Both the position numbers and the translations under genes were made by a program. Shown piece after piece: positions 21,946-30,198 of a stretch of DNA of 64,000 nt. The DNA is taken from positions 1-64,000 of the IMG/VR virus record IMGVR_UViG_3300032177_000008. The stretch is one strand, 5' to 3'. Origin of the DNA: a virus. The notes under the pieces were generated by a model. It did not search any database. It saw only the letters and a program-made list of their open reading frames with translations, and was not told the DNA's origin. Positions within the stretch are counted from its first letter, which is position 1; each line of letters begins with the position of its first letter.

Positions 21946-22931
21946 AACAGCTTGTTAAGGATTTGAAAGAAGGAGATGTCGTTGAGAGTGATTTTAGAAT
22001 CATGGATCTTCAAGTTGCCGTGACGAAGCACGGCAAGAACTACCACCGATTTAAGGTGGCTGACAAATCTGGAGAACTCCCCGCTGTCTTTTGGGATGCC
22101 GATGCGAGAGACTACTCTTACAAGGCAGGACAAATATGCCTTGTGGCTGGGGATGTCAGCAACTACCAGGGTAAGAGCCAACTGACGGTGAGATGGGTCG
22201 CAGAGCGTAAGTCTAAGGAAGATAGTGACTTTGATAAATGCACGACTTACGACGTCGAAAAGATGTGGGACCAGATTGTTGGATACATTGGACAGATTAA
22301 GAATAAGTTTGTCCGAGAAGTAGCAGAAGACTTGTTTCTCAATCGCGGTTATCAGAATGCTTTCATGTCTGTCCCCGCGGCGACAGGAATGCACCATGCC
22401 TTCAAAGGAGGTCTGCTCGAGCACACGCTTCAGATGTGTGAGTGTGCGGAGGCCCTGTTGGAGTTGGAGTTCTTTCACCCTCTTAATCGGGATCTTTGCT
22501 TATTCGGCATCCTTTTCCACGATTACGGAAAGTTGTTTGAATATAGCAGTGACCCCGGCTTTCCAAAAACACTCCAAGGGATCTTGGTACCTCATATCCC
22601 CATGGTAGCAGCTCTGATCCATGGGTCTTGTGCGGAGCGGGAGGTGCCTGAAATTGTCCGTGACCATCTCATGCATGTGGTTCTAGCTCACCATGGTAGG
22701 ATGGAGTGGGGATCCCCTGTGACGATGGCTTGCCCAGAAGCGGCTTTCGTTCACTATGTAGATAACCTTCATGGGACAGTTTTTGGGTATCTTCAGAAGA
22801 TTCAAGCGAACCCTGGAAAGGATATTGTCGATCATTGGAATAATGGAAAAATTTACTTGGCTGGAAAATCATTCAGTGCAATCTTAAAAGAAGTGGAGGC
22901 TAATGCGTTACACGAAGGCGGGGGATTCTGA
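21942..22931 (+). CDS. YhaM-like 3'-5' exoribonuclease (OB + HD)
   Basis: 329 aa. Residues about 5-95 form an OB nucleic-acid-binding domain (VKDLKEGDVVESDFRI, FKVADKSGELPAVFWD, LVAGDVSNYQGKSQLTV). Residues about 140-310 form an HD phosphohydrolase: HHAFKGGLLEHTLQMC, then FHDYGK, later AHHGRMEWG and FVHYVDNL. This domain order is that of YhaM/CBF1, manganese-dependent RNases that trim RNA 3' ends (family knowledge). RNA turnover or host mRNA processing is a plausible job. Confidence 0.85.
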   Translation: MKQLVKDLKEGDVVESDFRIMDLQVAVTKHGKNYHRFKVADKSGELPAVFWDADARDYSYKAGQICLVAGDVSNYQGKSQLTVRWVAERKSKEDSDFDKCTTYDVEKMWDQIVGYIGQIKNKFVREVAEDLFLNRGYQNAFMSVPAATGMHHAFKGGLLEHTLQMCECAEALLELEFFHPLNRDLCLFGILFHDYGKLFEYSSDPGFPKTLQGILVPHIPMVAALIHGSCAEREVPEIVRDHLMHVVLAHHGRMEWGSPVTMACPEAAFVHYVDNLHGTVFGYLQKIQANPGKDIVDHWNNGKIYLAGKSFSAILKEVEANALHEGGGF

Positions 22932-23107
22932 AAATAGACCGGGACTGGTGGTATTTTACTTTGATTATTATCGCGCTAAGCTTTTGTGCTTGGAACGCGA
23001 TCACAAGCGTTTCTGAGAGTGGGGGAGAGAATGGCACAAGAACTAGTGATGAATTATCTCGCATTAAAAAAACTACAGGGAAAGAAACTTTTGTGGGTGG
23101 GCACTGA
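22928..23107 (+). CDS. small membrane protein, CTG start
   Basis: 59 aa beginning with CTG that overlaps the YhaM-like stop (CTGA) after a GGCGGGGG ribosome binding site. The sequence KIDRDWWYFTLIIIALSFCAWNAI is a clear single membrane span near the N-terminus, then a polar tail. No ATG/GTG/TTG start keeps the span complete. The last 77 bp overlap the next gene. A non-canonical start is inference from coupling and sequence quality. Confidence 0.45.
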   Translation: MKIDRDWWYFTLIIIALSFCAWNAITSVSESGGENGTRTSDELSRIKKTTGKETFVGGH

Positions 23108-23399
23108 TGAAGAGACGGAACAGTTGCTTGTACTTTTTGAAGGGATGACTGTAATCGTAATGCCTGATGAGTTGGTTATTGTGAGTGATGGGGCCGAGTT
23201 TTGTAAAAAATATCTAGAAGCGCAGCAAACAAAAACTGAAATGCTTGTATCTTTGACTGAATTAATGAAGGAAAAACCAAATGACGGACCAAAAGCCCCC
23301 CAACAAAGTCTTAAAACTGGCGGACCGCTCCCTGTCAACCCCGCTTCCCAACAAGCTAATCATCCGAGAGTTGGAGATCTTATTGAAGCTAGCCAATAA
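23031..23399 (+). CDS. hypothetical protein
   Basis: 122 aa from the ATG at 23031, which has GGGGGAGAG before it (the longer start at 22986 lacks one). Alpha/beta N-terminal half (LLWVGTDEETEQLLVLFEGMTVIVM) and a Pro/Gln-rich tail. No family recognised. Confidence 0.55.
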   Translation: MAQELVMNYLALKKLQGKKLLWVGTDEETEQLLVLFEGMTVIVMPDELVIVSDGAEFCKKYLEAQQTKTEMLVSLTELMKEKPNDGPKAPQQSLKTGGPLPVNPASQQANHPRVGDLIEASQ

Positions 23400-23589
23400 G
23401 GGGACTATTCAATCGCTGGTAGCTTCGTACATCCATGAAGAAGACGGGCCTGCGAGTATTTCAATCCTCTGTGCGAGTGACCCAACCGAGCATCTTGTTT
23501 TTGTTGGGATACTTGAGGCGGAGAAGCAATCTTTGTTACAAGCTATTGGGCGAGCTGCTTGCTCACATGGAGATGAGGATCCTGTATGA
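23281..23589 (+). CDS. hypothetical protein
   Basis: 102 aa. It overlaps the previous gene by 119 bp in another frame, long even for a phage; the GGA ribosome binding site before the ATG supports this one. It could begin later, for example at an internal start after the overlap. LVASYIHEEDGPASISILCASDPTEHLVFVGILEAEK reads as one folded alpha/beta unit. Confidence 0.5.
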   Translation: MTDQKPPNKVLKLADRSLSTPLPNKLIIRELEILLKLANKGTIQSLVASYIHEEDGPASISILCASDPTEHLVFVGILEAEKQSLLQAIGRAACSHGDEDPV

Positions 23590-23807
23590 GTTTAGACAAG
23601 ACTAAAGCAGCGATTAAGAGCTTTCTGGGGCGGGATGTGGGAATAGAGAAAACCCGTTTTGGAAAGTTTATCTGTAAATTTGTAGACTATGATAACCCAC
23701 ATCCTGCTAACTTAGTAGGTGAGACAGAAGAGCTTGCATACCAAAACCTCCTGACATACCTTCAGGAGCGAGCGGGTAAAGGAACTATTTCGCCGCCTCA
23801 ATCTTAG
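23586..23807 (+). CDS. hypothetical protein
   Basis: 73 aa starting on an ATGA overlap. KTRFGKFICKFVDYDNPHPANLVGETEELAYQNLLTYL suggests a small alpha/beta domain. Nothing more can be said. Confidence 0.55.
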   Translation: MSLDKTKAAIKSFLGRDVGIEKTRFGKFICKFVDYDNPHPANLVGETEELAYQNLLTYLQERAGKGTISPPQS

Positions 23808-23817
23808 GAGATTTATT

Positions 23818-24402
23818 ATGACTACTGACACTGTGGAGCTAACACTTAAGCTCCCACCAAAAACCGTACGAAAATTGAGAATGCTTGCCATGGGCACTGG
23901 GAAAACGGTTCAGGAGCTTGAGTCGGAGCTATCAACCGTTTTTGATGAGATGCTATCAGAGAACTTGCATGCTCTTCTTCATGATTTGGATGGGGTTGCT
24001 GCTCCTACACCACCCGTTATGGTGGTGAGTAGAGTTATCGCTCCATCTTCACCTCCTTTACAAGAAGAGGAGATTAATGAAGACGAAAACTCTCACATGC
24101 TATCCGGTGATGCTGATGAGGGGGATGTTAAATCAACTGCTGAAAGGATGGAGGAAGGGTCTTTTTCTGGGGAACCTCCCGTACCTGGAATTAATCCATT
24201 CGAGCTCCCGAGTAATATTCCGAATGCGGAAGGAAACATTGAAGCATTTATCGATGCAGCGATGTCGTCTAGTAAACCCTCGCCGCAATCAAATGGGCGT
24301 TACACTTCTTCTAAAAAGTCATTTGACCCAAGACACCCCAGAGTAAAAATCAGTGAACACACAGGAGATGAAGATGGGGAGATGTCCCAACTTTTCATTT
24401 AA
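23818..24402 (+). CDS. ribbon-helix-helix-like protein with disordered tail
   Basis: 194 aa. Residues 5-50 (VELTLKLPPKTVRKLRMLAMGTGKTVQELESELSTVFDEML) fit a CopG/RHH fold: one strand, two helices. The rest is Pro/Ser/Glu-rich and probably disordered. RHH proteins usually bind DNA as dimers. Ribosome binding site AGGAGATTTATT. Confidence 0.6.
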   Translation: MTTDTVELTLKLPPKTVRKLRMLAMGTGKTVQELESELSTVFDEMLSENLHALLHDLDGVAAPTPPVMVVSRVIAPSSPPLQEEEINEDENSHMLSGDADEGDVKSTAERMEEGSFSGEPPVPGINPFELPSNIPNAEGNIEAFIDAAMSSSKPSPQSNGRYTSSKKSFDPRHPRVKISEHTGDEDGEMSQLFI

Positions 24403-24404
24403 TC

Positions 24405-24632
24405 ATGGCTGATTTGGAAAAAGAACGGCAACGCCTGGAGCACGCGGTGCAGGAACTTTTTGGAGCAACTGATGAGGAAGCTAAACAAAAAGATGTGCAA
24501 CACGCAATCCAAGCAACCGCTAGGATTATTCAGAAGTTTAGATTTGATAAACGAGAACGAGAGGAAGCCCGAGTCCGCACCAAGATTTTAAAGCAGGTAG
24601 GTATCGCGGTCATTGAGCCTAAAAAAATATGA
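24405..24632 (+). CDS. small helical coiled-coil protein
   Basis: 75 aa, highly charged and helical (EKERQRLEHAVQELFG, KFRFDKREREEARVRTKILKQ). Starts three bases after the RHH-like gene's stop and may pair with it. Unknown function. Confidence 0.55.
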   Translation: MADLEKERQRLEHAVQELFGATDEEAKQKDVQHAIQATARIIQKFRFDKREREEARVRTKILKQVGIAVIEPKKI

Positions 24633-24970
24633 AGTGTGCACGTTGCCAAGGAGAGCTTGAGCCAATCGTTCGGATGCGAGAACCTATGTTTTTGTTTTGC
24701 CGTCCTTGTAAACTTCCCTATCACGAGAAGGGTGGCTTGGCGGTGGATACAAGATCATTAAGTACGAGTTTCAATCCACTCAAAATTGCGAGGGGAGTGG
24801 TGGGGAAAACGAATCCAGAGGTATCTTCTGTTGCTCGAAGTGCACTTGAGGTACTACTTATTCAGGGTCTTCAAGAAGCTTATTTCTCTGGGTTAAAGGA
24901 TGGAGTGCTTCTCGCGTACTCGCAAGATGTCGGTAATAGTGAGCCACTTAAAAAACCAATGGGAGAATAA
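24629..24970 (+). CDS. zinc-ribbon protein
   Basis: 113 aa: MKCARCQGELEP and LFCRPCKLPYHEKGG at the N-terminus form a typical zinc ribbon with C-x-x-C pairs. The helical C-terminal half (LEVLLIQGLQEAYFSGLKDGVLLAY) may oligomerise. Starts on an ATGA overlap. Confidence 0.65.
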   Translation: MKCARCQGELEPIVRMREPMFLFCRPCKLPYHEKGGLAVDTRSLSTSFNPLKIARGVVGKTNPEVSSVARSALEVLLIQGLQEAYFSGLKDGVLLAYSQDVGNSEPLKKPMGE

Positions 24971-24971
24971 T

Positions 24972-25148
24972 ATGGAAAAACTAGGTGTACAAAAGCAAGA
25001 TTTATTAGAAGGACTTCGTAAGGAATATCAATATCTTAAAGAAAAAGAAGCCACTCTTGTGAAGACGGGAGCTCCTACTGATACTCGGCTTCTATGTCAA
25101 CTTGAGACAATTAAAGCCAGGATAGATGAATTGGAGACGCAGACATGA
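24972..25148 (+). CDS. small coiled-coil protein
   Basis: 58 aa, helical with heptads (QKQDLLEGLRKEYQYLKEKEATL, LLCQLETIKARIDELE). The ATG at 24972 follows GGGAGAATAAT. Unknown role. Confidence 0.55.
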   Translation: MEKLGVQKQDLLEGLRKEYQYLKEKEATLVKTGAPTDTRLLCQLETIKARIDELETQT

Positions 25149-25384
25149 AGGTGACTATTACGTCAGCTTTGAATGGGTACATTCTCGCCTCGGACGACAC
25201 GAGCACAGAACCTGAAGTATTTGCAGAGAGTTCTATTTGCGGGGATGAGAACGATGAACTCAAGACTGTAAGACAACTTCTTTATGGGGTGATGGAACTT
25301 CTTGGGAAGTCGCCGAGCAGAAAAAGAGTCCATCTTCGCATCGACATGTATGATGGAGAAGGCAGTTTTATGGAAGAGGTCTAA
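25145..25384 (+). CDS. hypothetical acidic protein
   Basis: 79 aa beginning on an ATGA overlap. VTITSALNGYILASDD, then KTVRQLLYGVMELLG and KRVHLRIDMYDGEG suggest an alpha/beta fold. No known family. Confidence 0.6.
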   Translation: MKVTITSALNGYILASDDTSTEPEVFAESSICGDENDELKTVRQLLYGVMELLGKSPSRKRVHLRIDMYDGEGSFMEEV

Positions 25385-25398
25385 ACGCATTTATTTCA

Positions 25399-25406
25399 GG
25401 TATAAG
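25399..25406 (+). promoter_or_regulatory. phage promoter motif GGTATAAG
   Basis: GGTATAAGATTTTTAAGGAGATCTATT leads directly to the ATG at 25426. The stretch after the motif nearly matches that at 10743 and 27874, so leader as well as promoter is conserved. Confidence 0.65.
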
Positions 25407-25425
25407 ATTTTTAAGGAGATCTATT

Positions 25426-26547
25426 ATGATTATTGGACTGACTGACAAGCCTGTGATTCGCCGTGATGGGAAGATTAGGGCAGGTATTAAAAATGACAAA
25501 GATTACCCAGTAAATACACCTTACTTCGTACTTCATGACGCAGCACAACTGATTCCAGTTTTAGGGGAAAAGCCCACCGAGATTTACTTCACCGTTTACT
25601 TCGATGATATTAACGCAGTCGCGCCTACTGATCTGCGCTGGTATACGAAGAGTGAGCTCGTATGCATGGGGAATGCCGAGACCGCGGCTTATTTCGGGAT
25701 GGGGGATCTTGCGGGCCTAAGACAGAAGAACGCGGAGCTCCGGACTAGGAACCCAGATGGAGCTTATACCTCAGTCACTATTCCTAGGAGTCGTGAAAGG
25801 ATTTGTGCGTATAAGACTTGTAACGACTATATCGCAGGGAAGTGCAGTGAGCACCTTCTCCTAGATATGGTGATTCCTCATCACTCGATGTGTTCCTTGT
25901 TTACCCTGGAGTCCACTTCTATTTATGCTCTGATGAACATCATTAGTGCTTTTCAGAAGACACAAACAGGCCGCGGAGGAAAGATTAGTGGTGAGATCTT
26001 CCGTCTTTATAAAGACAAGATGGAACTCTCGTTTGAAGGGAAGGATGGCAAGAAGAGCAAATCTGAAAAGGATGTGATCTTCATGTCTCATGTTCCTTTT
26101 GATAAGTACGCTGGGATGTATAAAGACAAGTGTAGTGTAGAGGATTGGCAAGCTCTGATGGCACTTCGTTCGAGTGGAACTCGAGTTCATATGCCTCATT
26201 TGGCTGGTCCAGATGAGGCACTTGCTTTGGCTGGTGGGGTTTCTCATGCTGCATCATTGCCTGCACCTGATGTTAACGATGATGAAGAAATCAAAAAGAT
26301 TGCAAATCATGTTGCAGTGATGCCTCTTTTTGATGAGATCGCTCAATTGCTAGGAAAGGAAAATACTGAGTCTGCCCGGGTTGCTACAGCCAGGAATAGC
26401 CCTGGAGTAGACCGATTAATGAGCTATCTCAAAGTAAAAATCACGGAGCTCAAGAAGAAGAAAGCTACCGTTGAGGAGACTGCACCACAAATGGTGGCGC
26501 CTGCGGCTCATACGCAGACCCAACCCTCTGTAGGCGGATTACTATAA
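25426..26547 (+). CDS. Gp3-like recombination directionality factor-type protein
   Basis: 373 aa. The layout IIGLTDKPVIRRDGKIRAGIK, PTEIYFTVYFDDINAVAPTDLRWYTKSELVCMGN, then a Cys-containing region (CAYKTCNDYIAGKCSEH, HHSMCSLFTLEST) and SIYALMNIISAFQ resembles the Gp3/RDF family of phage proteins. In phiBT1 such a protein sets the direction of serine-integrase recombination, but relatives in virulent phages lack an integrase and probably have another DNA-related role. No integrase is in this window. Own promoter and terminator: a single-gene unit, probably highly expressed. Confidence 0.55.
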   Translation: MIIGLTDKPVIRRDGKIRAGIKNDKDYPVNTPYFVLHDAAQLIPVLGEKPTEIYFTVYFDDINAVAPTDLRWYTKSELVCMGNAETAAYFGMGDLAGLRQKNAELRTRNPDGAYTSVTIPRSRERICAYKTCNDYIAGKCSEHLLLDMVIPHHSMCSLFTLESTSIYALMNIISAFQKTQTGRGGKISGEIFRLYKDKMELSFEGKDGKKSKSEKDVIFMSHVPFDKYAGMYKDKCSVEDWQALMALRSSGTRVHMPHLAGPDEALALAGGVSHAASLPAPDVNDDEEIKKIANHVAVMPLFDEIAQLLGKENTESARVATARNSPGVDRLMSYLKVKITELKKKKATVEETAPQMVAPAAHTQTQPSVGGLL

Positions 26548-26553
26548 TTAGGA

Positions 26554-26583
26554 TGAGGGGGCTAAATGCCCTCTCATTTTTTT
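26554..26583 (+). terminator. rho-independent terminator
   Basis: TGAGGGGGC pairs with GCCCTCTCA around TAAAT, followed by seven T. It is a textbook terminator closing the RDF-like unit. Confidence 0.85.
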
Positions 26584-26605
26584 AGAAGCTAAATAGGAGC
26601 AAAAG

Positions 26606-27484
26606 ATGAAACTAATTTATGGCATTAGCGGCGAAAAAGGACATGGCAAGGATACTCTCGCAAAATATGTTCTTGCTGCAGATAATAAATTTACGATCCT
26701 TCATTTTGCAGACGACCTAAAAAGTATGGTTGGAGCGATTTGGGGACTACTAGACTATCAGTTATATGATGAAGTGGGTAAAGAAGAGATCTTTATCCAC
26801 CCAATTAATATGGATCACTCTCTGACTGTGATGAATGAATACACATGTTTAGATATCCAACCTAAAGGGAAGATCGCCAACTCTCCTAGACAACTTCTGC
26901 AGTACTTTGGAACTGATTATGTCCGTTCGGTAGATGATAACTATTGGATTAATAGGGTAATAAGCCAGATCGAGAGAATTGGAGATAAGATACTTATCCC
27001 AGACACTCGCTATCCCAATGAGTGTGCTGCACTTAGGAAGATAGGAGCAACCATCATTAAAGTGCAAAGAGTGGATTTACCCAAGAGCGCGAATTCCGAG
27101 CACTCTTCTGAGACCTCAGTTGCCGCCATTGAGCCGGATGTGCTTTACACGTTTCAAACAAGTGACTCCGATCTAGAACGGATGGAAGGTATCGCTGAGG
27201 GTTTGGCTCAAGGGGAGCTTTCTGATATTCACGATCCTCGTGCTTATATGGATATGATCTTGGATGGTTTCAATCAGAGTTTTTCGGACTGGTGTGATTT
27301 CCACCGTTGGGGGGCCAATATCGGGGTAGAGTATAACTCCCAAACAGGTAAAAAGAAGTTCGTTATTTTGGATATGGGGCCAGAAGCCTCAGGAAAACCC
27401 ACTCAGGGGGATCCTAGAATAGCTGCCGCGGGGCATATCGTAAAAGAGGCACTTCGTGTCGCAGAACAAGCTGAAAACAACTAA
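26606..27484 (+). CDS. deoxynucleoside monophosphate kinase
   Basis: 292 aa. P-loop GISGEKGHGKDTLAKYVL (residues 6-23), substrate-binding-like FADDLKSMV, an LLQYFGTDYVRS segment and DTRYPNECAALR resemble T4 gp1-type dNMP kinases and their phage relatives. These phosphorylate dNMPs from host DNA breakdown to dNDPs for replication. A C-terminal ~90-residue extension after DLERMEGIA is unusual. Ribosome binding site AGGAGCAAAAG. Confidence 0.75.
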   Translation: MKLIYGISGEKGHGKDTLAKYVLAADNKFTILHFADDLKSMVGAIWGLLDYQLYDEVGKEEIFIHPINMDHSLTVMNEYTCLDIQPKGKIANSPRQLLQYFGTDYVRSVDDNYWINRVISQIERIGDKILIPDTRYPNECAALRKIGATIIKVQRVDLPKSANSEHSSETSVAAIEPDVLYTFQTSDSDLERMEGIAEGLAQGELSDIHDPRAYMDMILDGFNQSFSDWCDFHRWGANIGVEYNSQTGKKKFVILDMGPEASGKPTQGDPRIAAAGHIVKEALRVAEQAENN

Positions 27485-27668
27485 AGAAGAGATTCGTAGA
27501 AGCCTGAGAGATAAGGCTAAAATGCAGCTCACTTTCGCCGTCATCCAGATTTTGGGTGACGGCGATTTGGTGATCCTTTCTGCTTTAGGTATTGACGGTA
27601 GGCAAGAAATACTCGATATTTTCATCGAGCAGTGTAAACAACTAAAAAAGGAGATGTCAGATGAATGA
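27456..27668 (+). CDS. hypothetical helical protein, GTG start
   Basis: 70 aa starting with GTG inside the end of the kinase gene (29-bp overlap). Basic N-terminal helix and LVILSALGIDGRQEILDIFIEQCKQL. No motif recognised. Confidence 0.5.
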   Translation: MSQNKLKTTKEEIRRSLRDKAKMQLTFAVIQILGDGDLVILSALGIDGRQEILDIFIEQCKQLKKEMSDE

Positions 27669-27858
27669 AGAAGGCCGTGAACGGACTGATGAGCAAGAAG
27701 CTGAAGAGATTATGAATGCATCGGATGAGTCTATTTCTGACCTGACAGAAGGCACGGAAATCGATTTGGGTGAGGATGAAGGCGACATGGATTTAGAGGC
27801 TATGGAGGAAGAAGCTGCTGATGATGATCGGATGGAAGAGTATGACTCTAATGGTTAA
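27661..27858 (+). CDS. very acidic small protein
   Basis: 65 aa with more than a third Asp/Glu (DLTEGTEIDLGEDEGDMDLEAMEEEAADDD is split by few other residues). Coupled to the previous gene by an 8-bp overlap. Such acidic proteins may mimic DNA or act as chaperones; only composition supports this. Confidence 0.55.
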   Translation: MNEEGRERTDEQEAEEIMNASDESISDLTEGTEIDLGEDEGDMDLEAMEEEAADDDRMEEYDSNG

Positions 27859-27873
27859 AACAGGCTTTAAGGC

Positions 27874-27881
27874 GGTATAAG
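27874..27881 (+). promoter_or_regulatory. phage promoter motif GGTATAAG
   Basis: GGTATAAGATTTTTGAAGGAGATTCATT precedes the ATG at 27902. Same motif and leader design as at 10743 and 25399. Confidence 0.65.
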
Positions 27882-27901
27882 ATTTTTGAAGGAGATTCAT
27901 T

Positions 27902-29224
27902 ATGATCACTGCACCGCCTATTGGTTTTAATCAGATTGGTTTTCGTTACGCACCTTATAGCGCGTCTAAGCTTTTGGTAGCCCGTTGTCCTGCTCGGTTT
28001 CAAGGAAAGTATATCCTCAAGGATAAGGTCATCTCAGACTCGATTGCAGCAGCTCGTGGCTCTGCAATCCATTTAGTTCTTCAAAGAATGACTGAGGCGT
28101 GGGCGAGAAGAGAGGATCTTTCGTCCACGCTGATTAATCATTGGGTGGAAGAAGCCGTGGGCAAGTTTCCAGCTTCTTATGAGCAGATCAAGCTTGTAAA
28201 AGACTCGGCGCTCGCTTATGCATCGAACCCTCCTAAGATTATAGGATCTGACCCTAAGTGTGAACTTGAGCTTGCAGTAGCTCTTTGTGAAGAGGATAGC
28301 TTCTTAGATGATGTGACTCCAGCAACCCGATATATTGCTGTACCCTATAGTATTGAAGGGTATGCCCAGAACCCTGCCGCTTATTTCACATCTAAGATTG
28401 ACTTGCTTTGGGTAGATGAGGATTTGAAGACTGTAACGGTCTTGGATCATAAAAGCACTCCAAACGCTTCTCATAATTCAGATCATGACTTCCAGTTAGG
28501 GTGTTATGCATGGATGGCATCTCTGTTTTATCCTGGGTATGCCATTCGCACTGTCCTGCATTATGCACATCCTGGATTAAACTTTTATAGTCCCCCTGTG
28601 CTTTGGAATACAGAAGACCTTCGAGATGTTGAAGAAGAGGTACGGATGCGGGTTAGGGCAATCGAGTCTTTTGAAGAGTACCCGGCACTTCCTGGTTCTC
28701 ACTGCACTTACTGTCATATGGTACAGCAATGCCCTGAGTATTTGGCAGTAGACCAACAAGATAGTCGCGGAGACATCAATTTGAGTGTGCATAACACCCA
28801 GGATTTGATTCGTATTGCGCGACAATTGACGGTGACAGGTAAACTCTATGACCAACTGAATAAATGTCTTAAGGAAGGAATTGAAAGTCATGCGCCTACT
28901 GCTGGGATCGCGGTTGAGGGGATGTGGTACGGATTTAAAGCGGGTGAGCAAAAGGTGGATTGGATTGCCACAGATCGAAAAATTCGTGACGAAGTGGAAA
29001 GAGCAAAACTCAATCCAGAAGCCTCTGGAAATCAGCAACTCCTCAAGATGGGCGATCTCGCGGGAATGCTTGAACAGTATGGCGTATCTCCAGAAGCGTT
29101 CAAGCAGTGGCGTGCCGACAAACTCAAGGCACTTTGGAAAATGGATAAACCAGAACTTTTAAATGTACTCAAAGACTTTGTCGTTTATGACAGAGATACT
29201 CGCTTTGGTGGGTATAAAATCTAA
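27902..29224 (+). CDS. RecB/Cas4-like PD-(D/E)XK nuclease
   Basis: 440 aa. YSASKLLVARCPARFQGKYIL (with a Cys), RGSAIHLVLQRM (the GxxxH element), SKIDLLWVDEDLKTVTVLDHKST (catalytic D and D-x-K), QLGCYAWMASLF (the Q-x-x-x-Y element) and CTYCHMVQQC near residue 265 form the RecB-family nuclease core with a Cas4/AddB-type cysteine set that could hold an iron-sulfur cluster. Phage members process DNA ends during recombination or replication. A ~170-residue helical C-terminal domain follows. Own promoter. Confidence 0.85.
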   Translation: MITAPPIGFNQIGFRYAPYSASKLLVARCPARFQGKYILKDKVISDSIAAARGSAIHLVLQRMTEAWARREDLSSTLINHWVEEAVGKFPASYEQIKLVKDSALAYASNPPKIIGSDPKCELELAVALCEEDSFLDDVTPATRYIAVPYSIEGYAQNPAAYFTSKIDLLWVDEDLKTVTVLDHKSTPNASHNSDHDFQLGCYAWMASLFYPGYAIRTVLHYAHPGLNFYSPPVLWNTEDLRDVEEEVRMRVRAIESFEEYPALPGSHCTYCHMVQQCPEYLAVDQQDSRGDINLSVHNTQDLIRIARQLTVTGKLYDQLNKCLKEGIESHAPTAGIAVEGMWYGFKAGEQKVDWIATDRKIRDEVERAKLNPEASGNQQLLKMGDLAGMLEQYGVSPEAFKQWRADKLKALWKMDKPELLNVLKDFVVYDRDTRFGGYKI

Positions 29225-29244
29225 AGAAAAAGGGGGGAATAAAA

Positions 29245-29304
29245 ATGGCTAAGAAGACGACTAAAACCAAAACTAAGAAGACTGATAAAAAAGCAAAGGT
29301 ATGA
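29245..29304 (+). CDS. 19-aa Lys/Thr-rich peptide
   Basis: MAKKTTKTKTKKTDKKAKV with a GGGGGGAATAAAA ribosome binding region. Too short to judge by homology; a terminator follows 6 bp later, so it is the last gene of the nuclease unit. Confidence 0.4.
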   Translation: MAKKTTKTKTKKTDKKAKV

Positions 29305-29310
29305 CCTTTT

Positions 29311-29347
29311 GGAGAAGGTAGGCTTAGTGCCCACCTTCTCCTTTTTT
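29311..29347 (+). terminator. rho-independent terminator
   Basis: GGAGAAGGT pairs with ACCTTCTCC, with GGC/GCC further in, then a T-run. Clear terminator for the unit that starts at 27874. Confidence 0.85.
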
Positions 29348-29365
29348 AAGACAGAAGGTCTATAA

Positions 29366-29497
29366 ATGAAACCGATTAATCTTGCAGTGGGGATCATCTG
29401 TTGCATGATGGGGACCACTGCTCTTATGAATGGCAACATGTTCTATGGAGGGCTATTACTTTTACTGGCATATCTGAATTTGCATTATTACTTTTAA
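29366..29497 (+). CDS. 43-aa membrane peptide
   Basis: MKPINLAVGIICCMMGTTALM and GGLLLLLAYLNLHYYF give two short hydrophobic spans. GAAGGTCTATAA before the ATG is a possible ribosome binding site. Ends convergently with the 89-aa minus-strand gene (4-bp overlap). Confidence 0.5.
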   Translation: MKPINLAVGIICCMMGTTALMNGNMFYGGLLLLLAYLNLHYYF

Positions 29498-29763
29498 TAA
29501 AAAGCCATCTCGAGCTCACAGTTTGGAACCAAAGCCATCCCGAGTTGTGTATAACAAACACAGTATAGATCCTCATCGATATCATAAAAAGGATGGTCTT
29601 TTGAGAGATACTCAATTCTTATAAATTTAACGAGCGAGCCAGCTGGAAGTAATCTTTCCTTTCCATTAGCCAACCTTACAACAATAGATGATTTCACACG
29701 TTGATTGGCTATGGGTCCGCATCCTTCCATTTTTTGATTGTAACACGGCCTGAACGATGGCAA
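29494..29763 (-). CDS. hypothetical protein
   Basis: 89 aa, the only leftward gene between 20.3 and 35 kb. VKSSIVVRLANGKERLLPAGSLVKFI and DEDLYCVCYTQLG suggest a small beta barrel. It may begin later, for example at the internal Met (MEGCGP). Its isolated orientation leaves some doubt. Confidence 0.5.
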   Translation of the reverse strand: MPSFRPCYNQKMEGCGPIANQRVKSSIVVRLANGKERLLPAGSLVKFIRIEYLSKDHPFYDIDEDLYCVCYTQLGMALVPNCELEMAFY

Positions 29764-29787
29764 AACTAACTGTGGAGATCCACTATT

Positions 29788-30189
29788 ATGCCTCTCTATG
29801 AATTTGTTTGTTTAGACTGCGACCAAGTCACCAATGCCATCTGTGGCTCAGATATCAGACCTCAAAAAATTAAATGTGAATTTTGTCCTGATAGTGACGC
29901 AGAGTATCGTATCGCAGCGCCCAGTATGTTCAAAGTCACTTTTGATAAAAATGGGCGTAAAGGTGTGAAAGTAGATCTTGGCAATGGGAAACAAATCCAT
30001 CGCTCTGCTACCCGTGAAAGATGGGAGCACAATGCTGGCAACATGACCGCGGAGCAGTACAAGAAGAATGGCTCTGAGGTAAATGAAAGTGTTTACACTA
30101 AAAGATACGCCGAAGTAAAAAAAGAAGAAAAGGCTGTAGTCGATCGTGAACGTAAAAAGCTTCTGGCAAATATTCCAGAAGCTAAATGA
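29788..30189 (+). CDS. FmdB-like zinc-ribbon protein
   Basis: 133 aa. MPLYEFVCLDCDQVTNAICGSDIRPQKIKCEFC matches the FmdB/CxxC_CxxC_SSSS regulatory zinc ribbon (MPxYEYxCxxCG, then CPxC). The C-terminal half is basic and helical. FmdB-type ribbons are common small bacterial and phage proteins of uncertain role. Confidence 0.8.
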   Translation: MPLYEFVCLDCDQVTNAICGSDIRPQKIKCEFCPDSDAEYRIAAPSMFKVTFDKNGRKGVKVDLGNGKQIHRSATRERWEHNAGNMTAEQYKKNGSEVNESVYTKRYAEVKKEEKAVVDRERKKLLANIPEAK

Positions 30190-30198
30190 GGAGATTTT

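Noticed and set aside
21864-22478. 204-aa minus-strand ORF opposite the YhaM-like gene
   Set aside because: Antisense shadow of a gene with clear OB and HD motifs.
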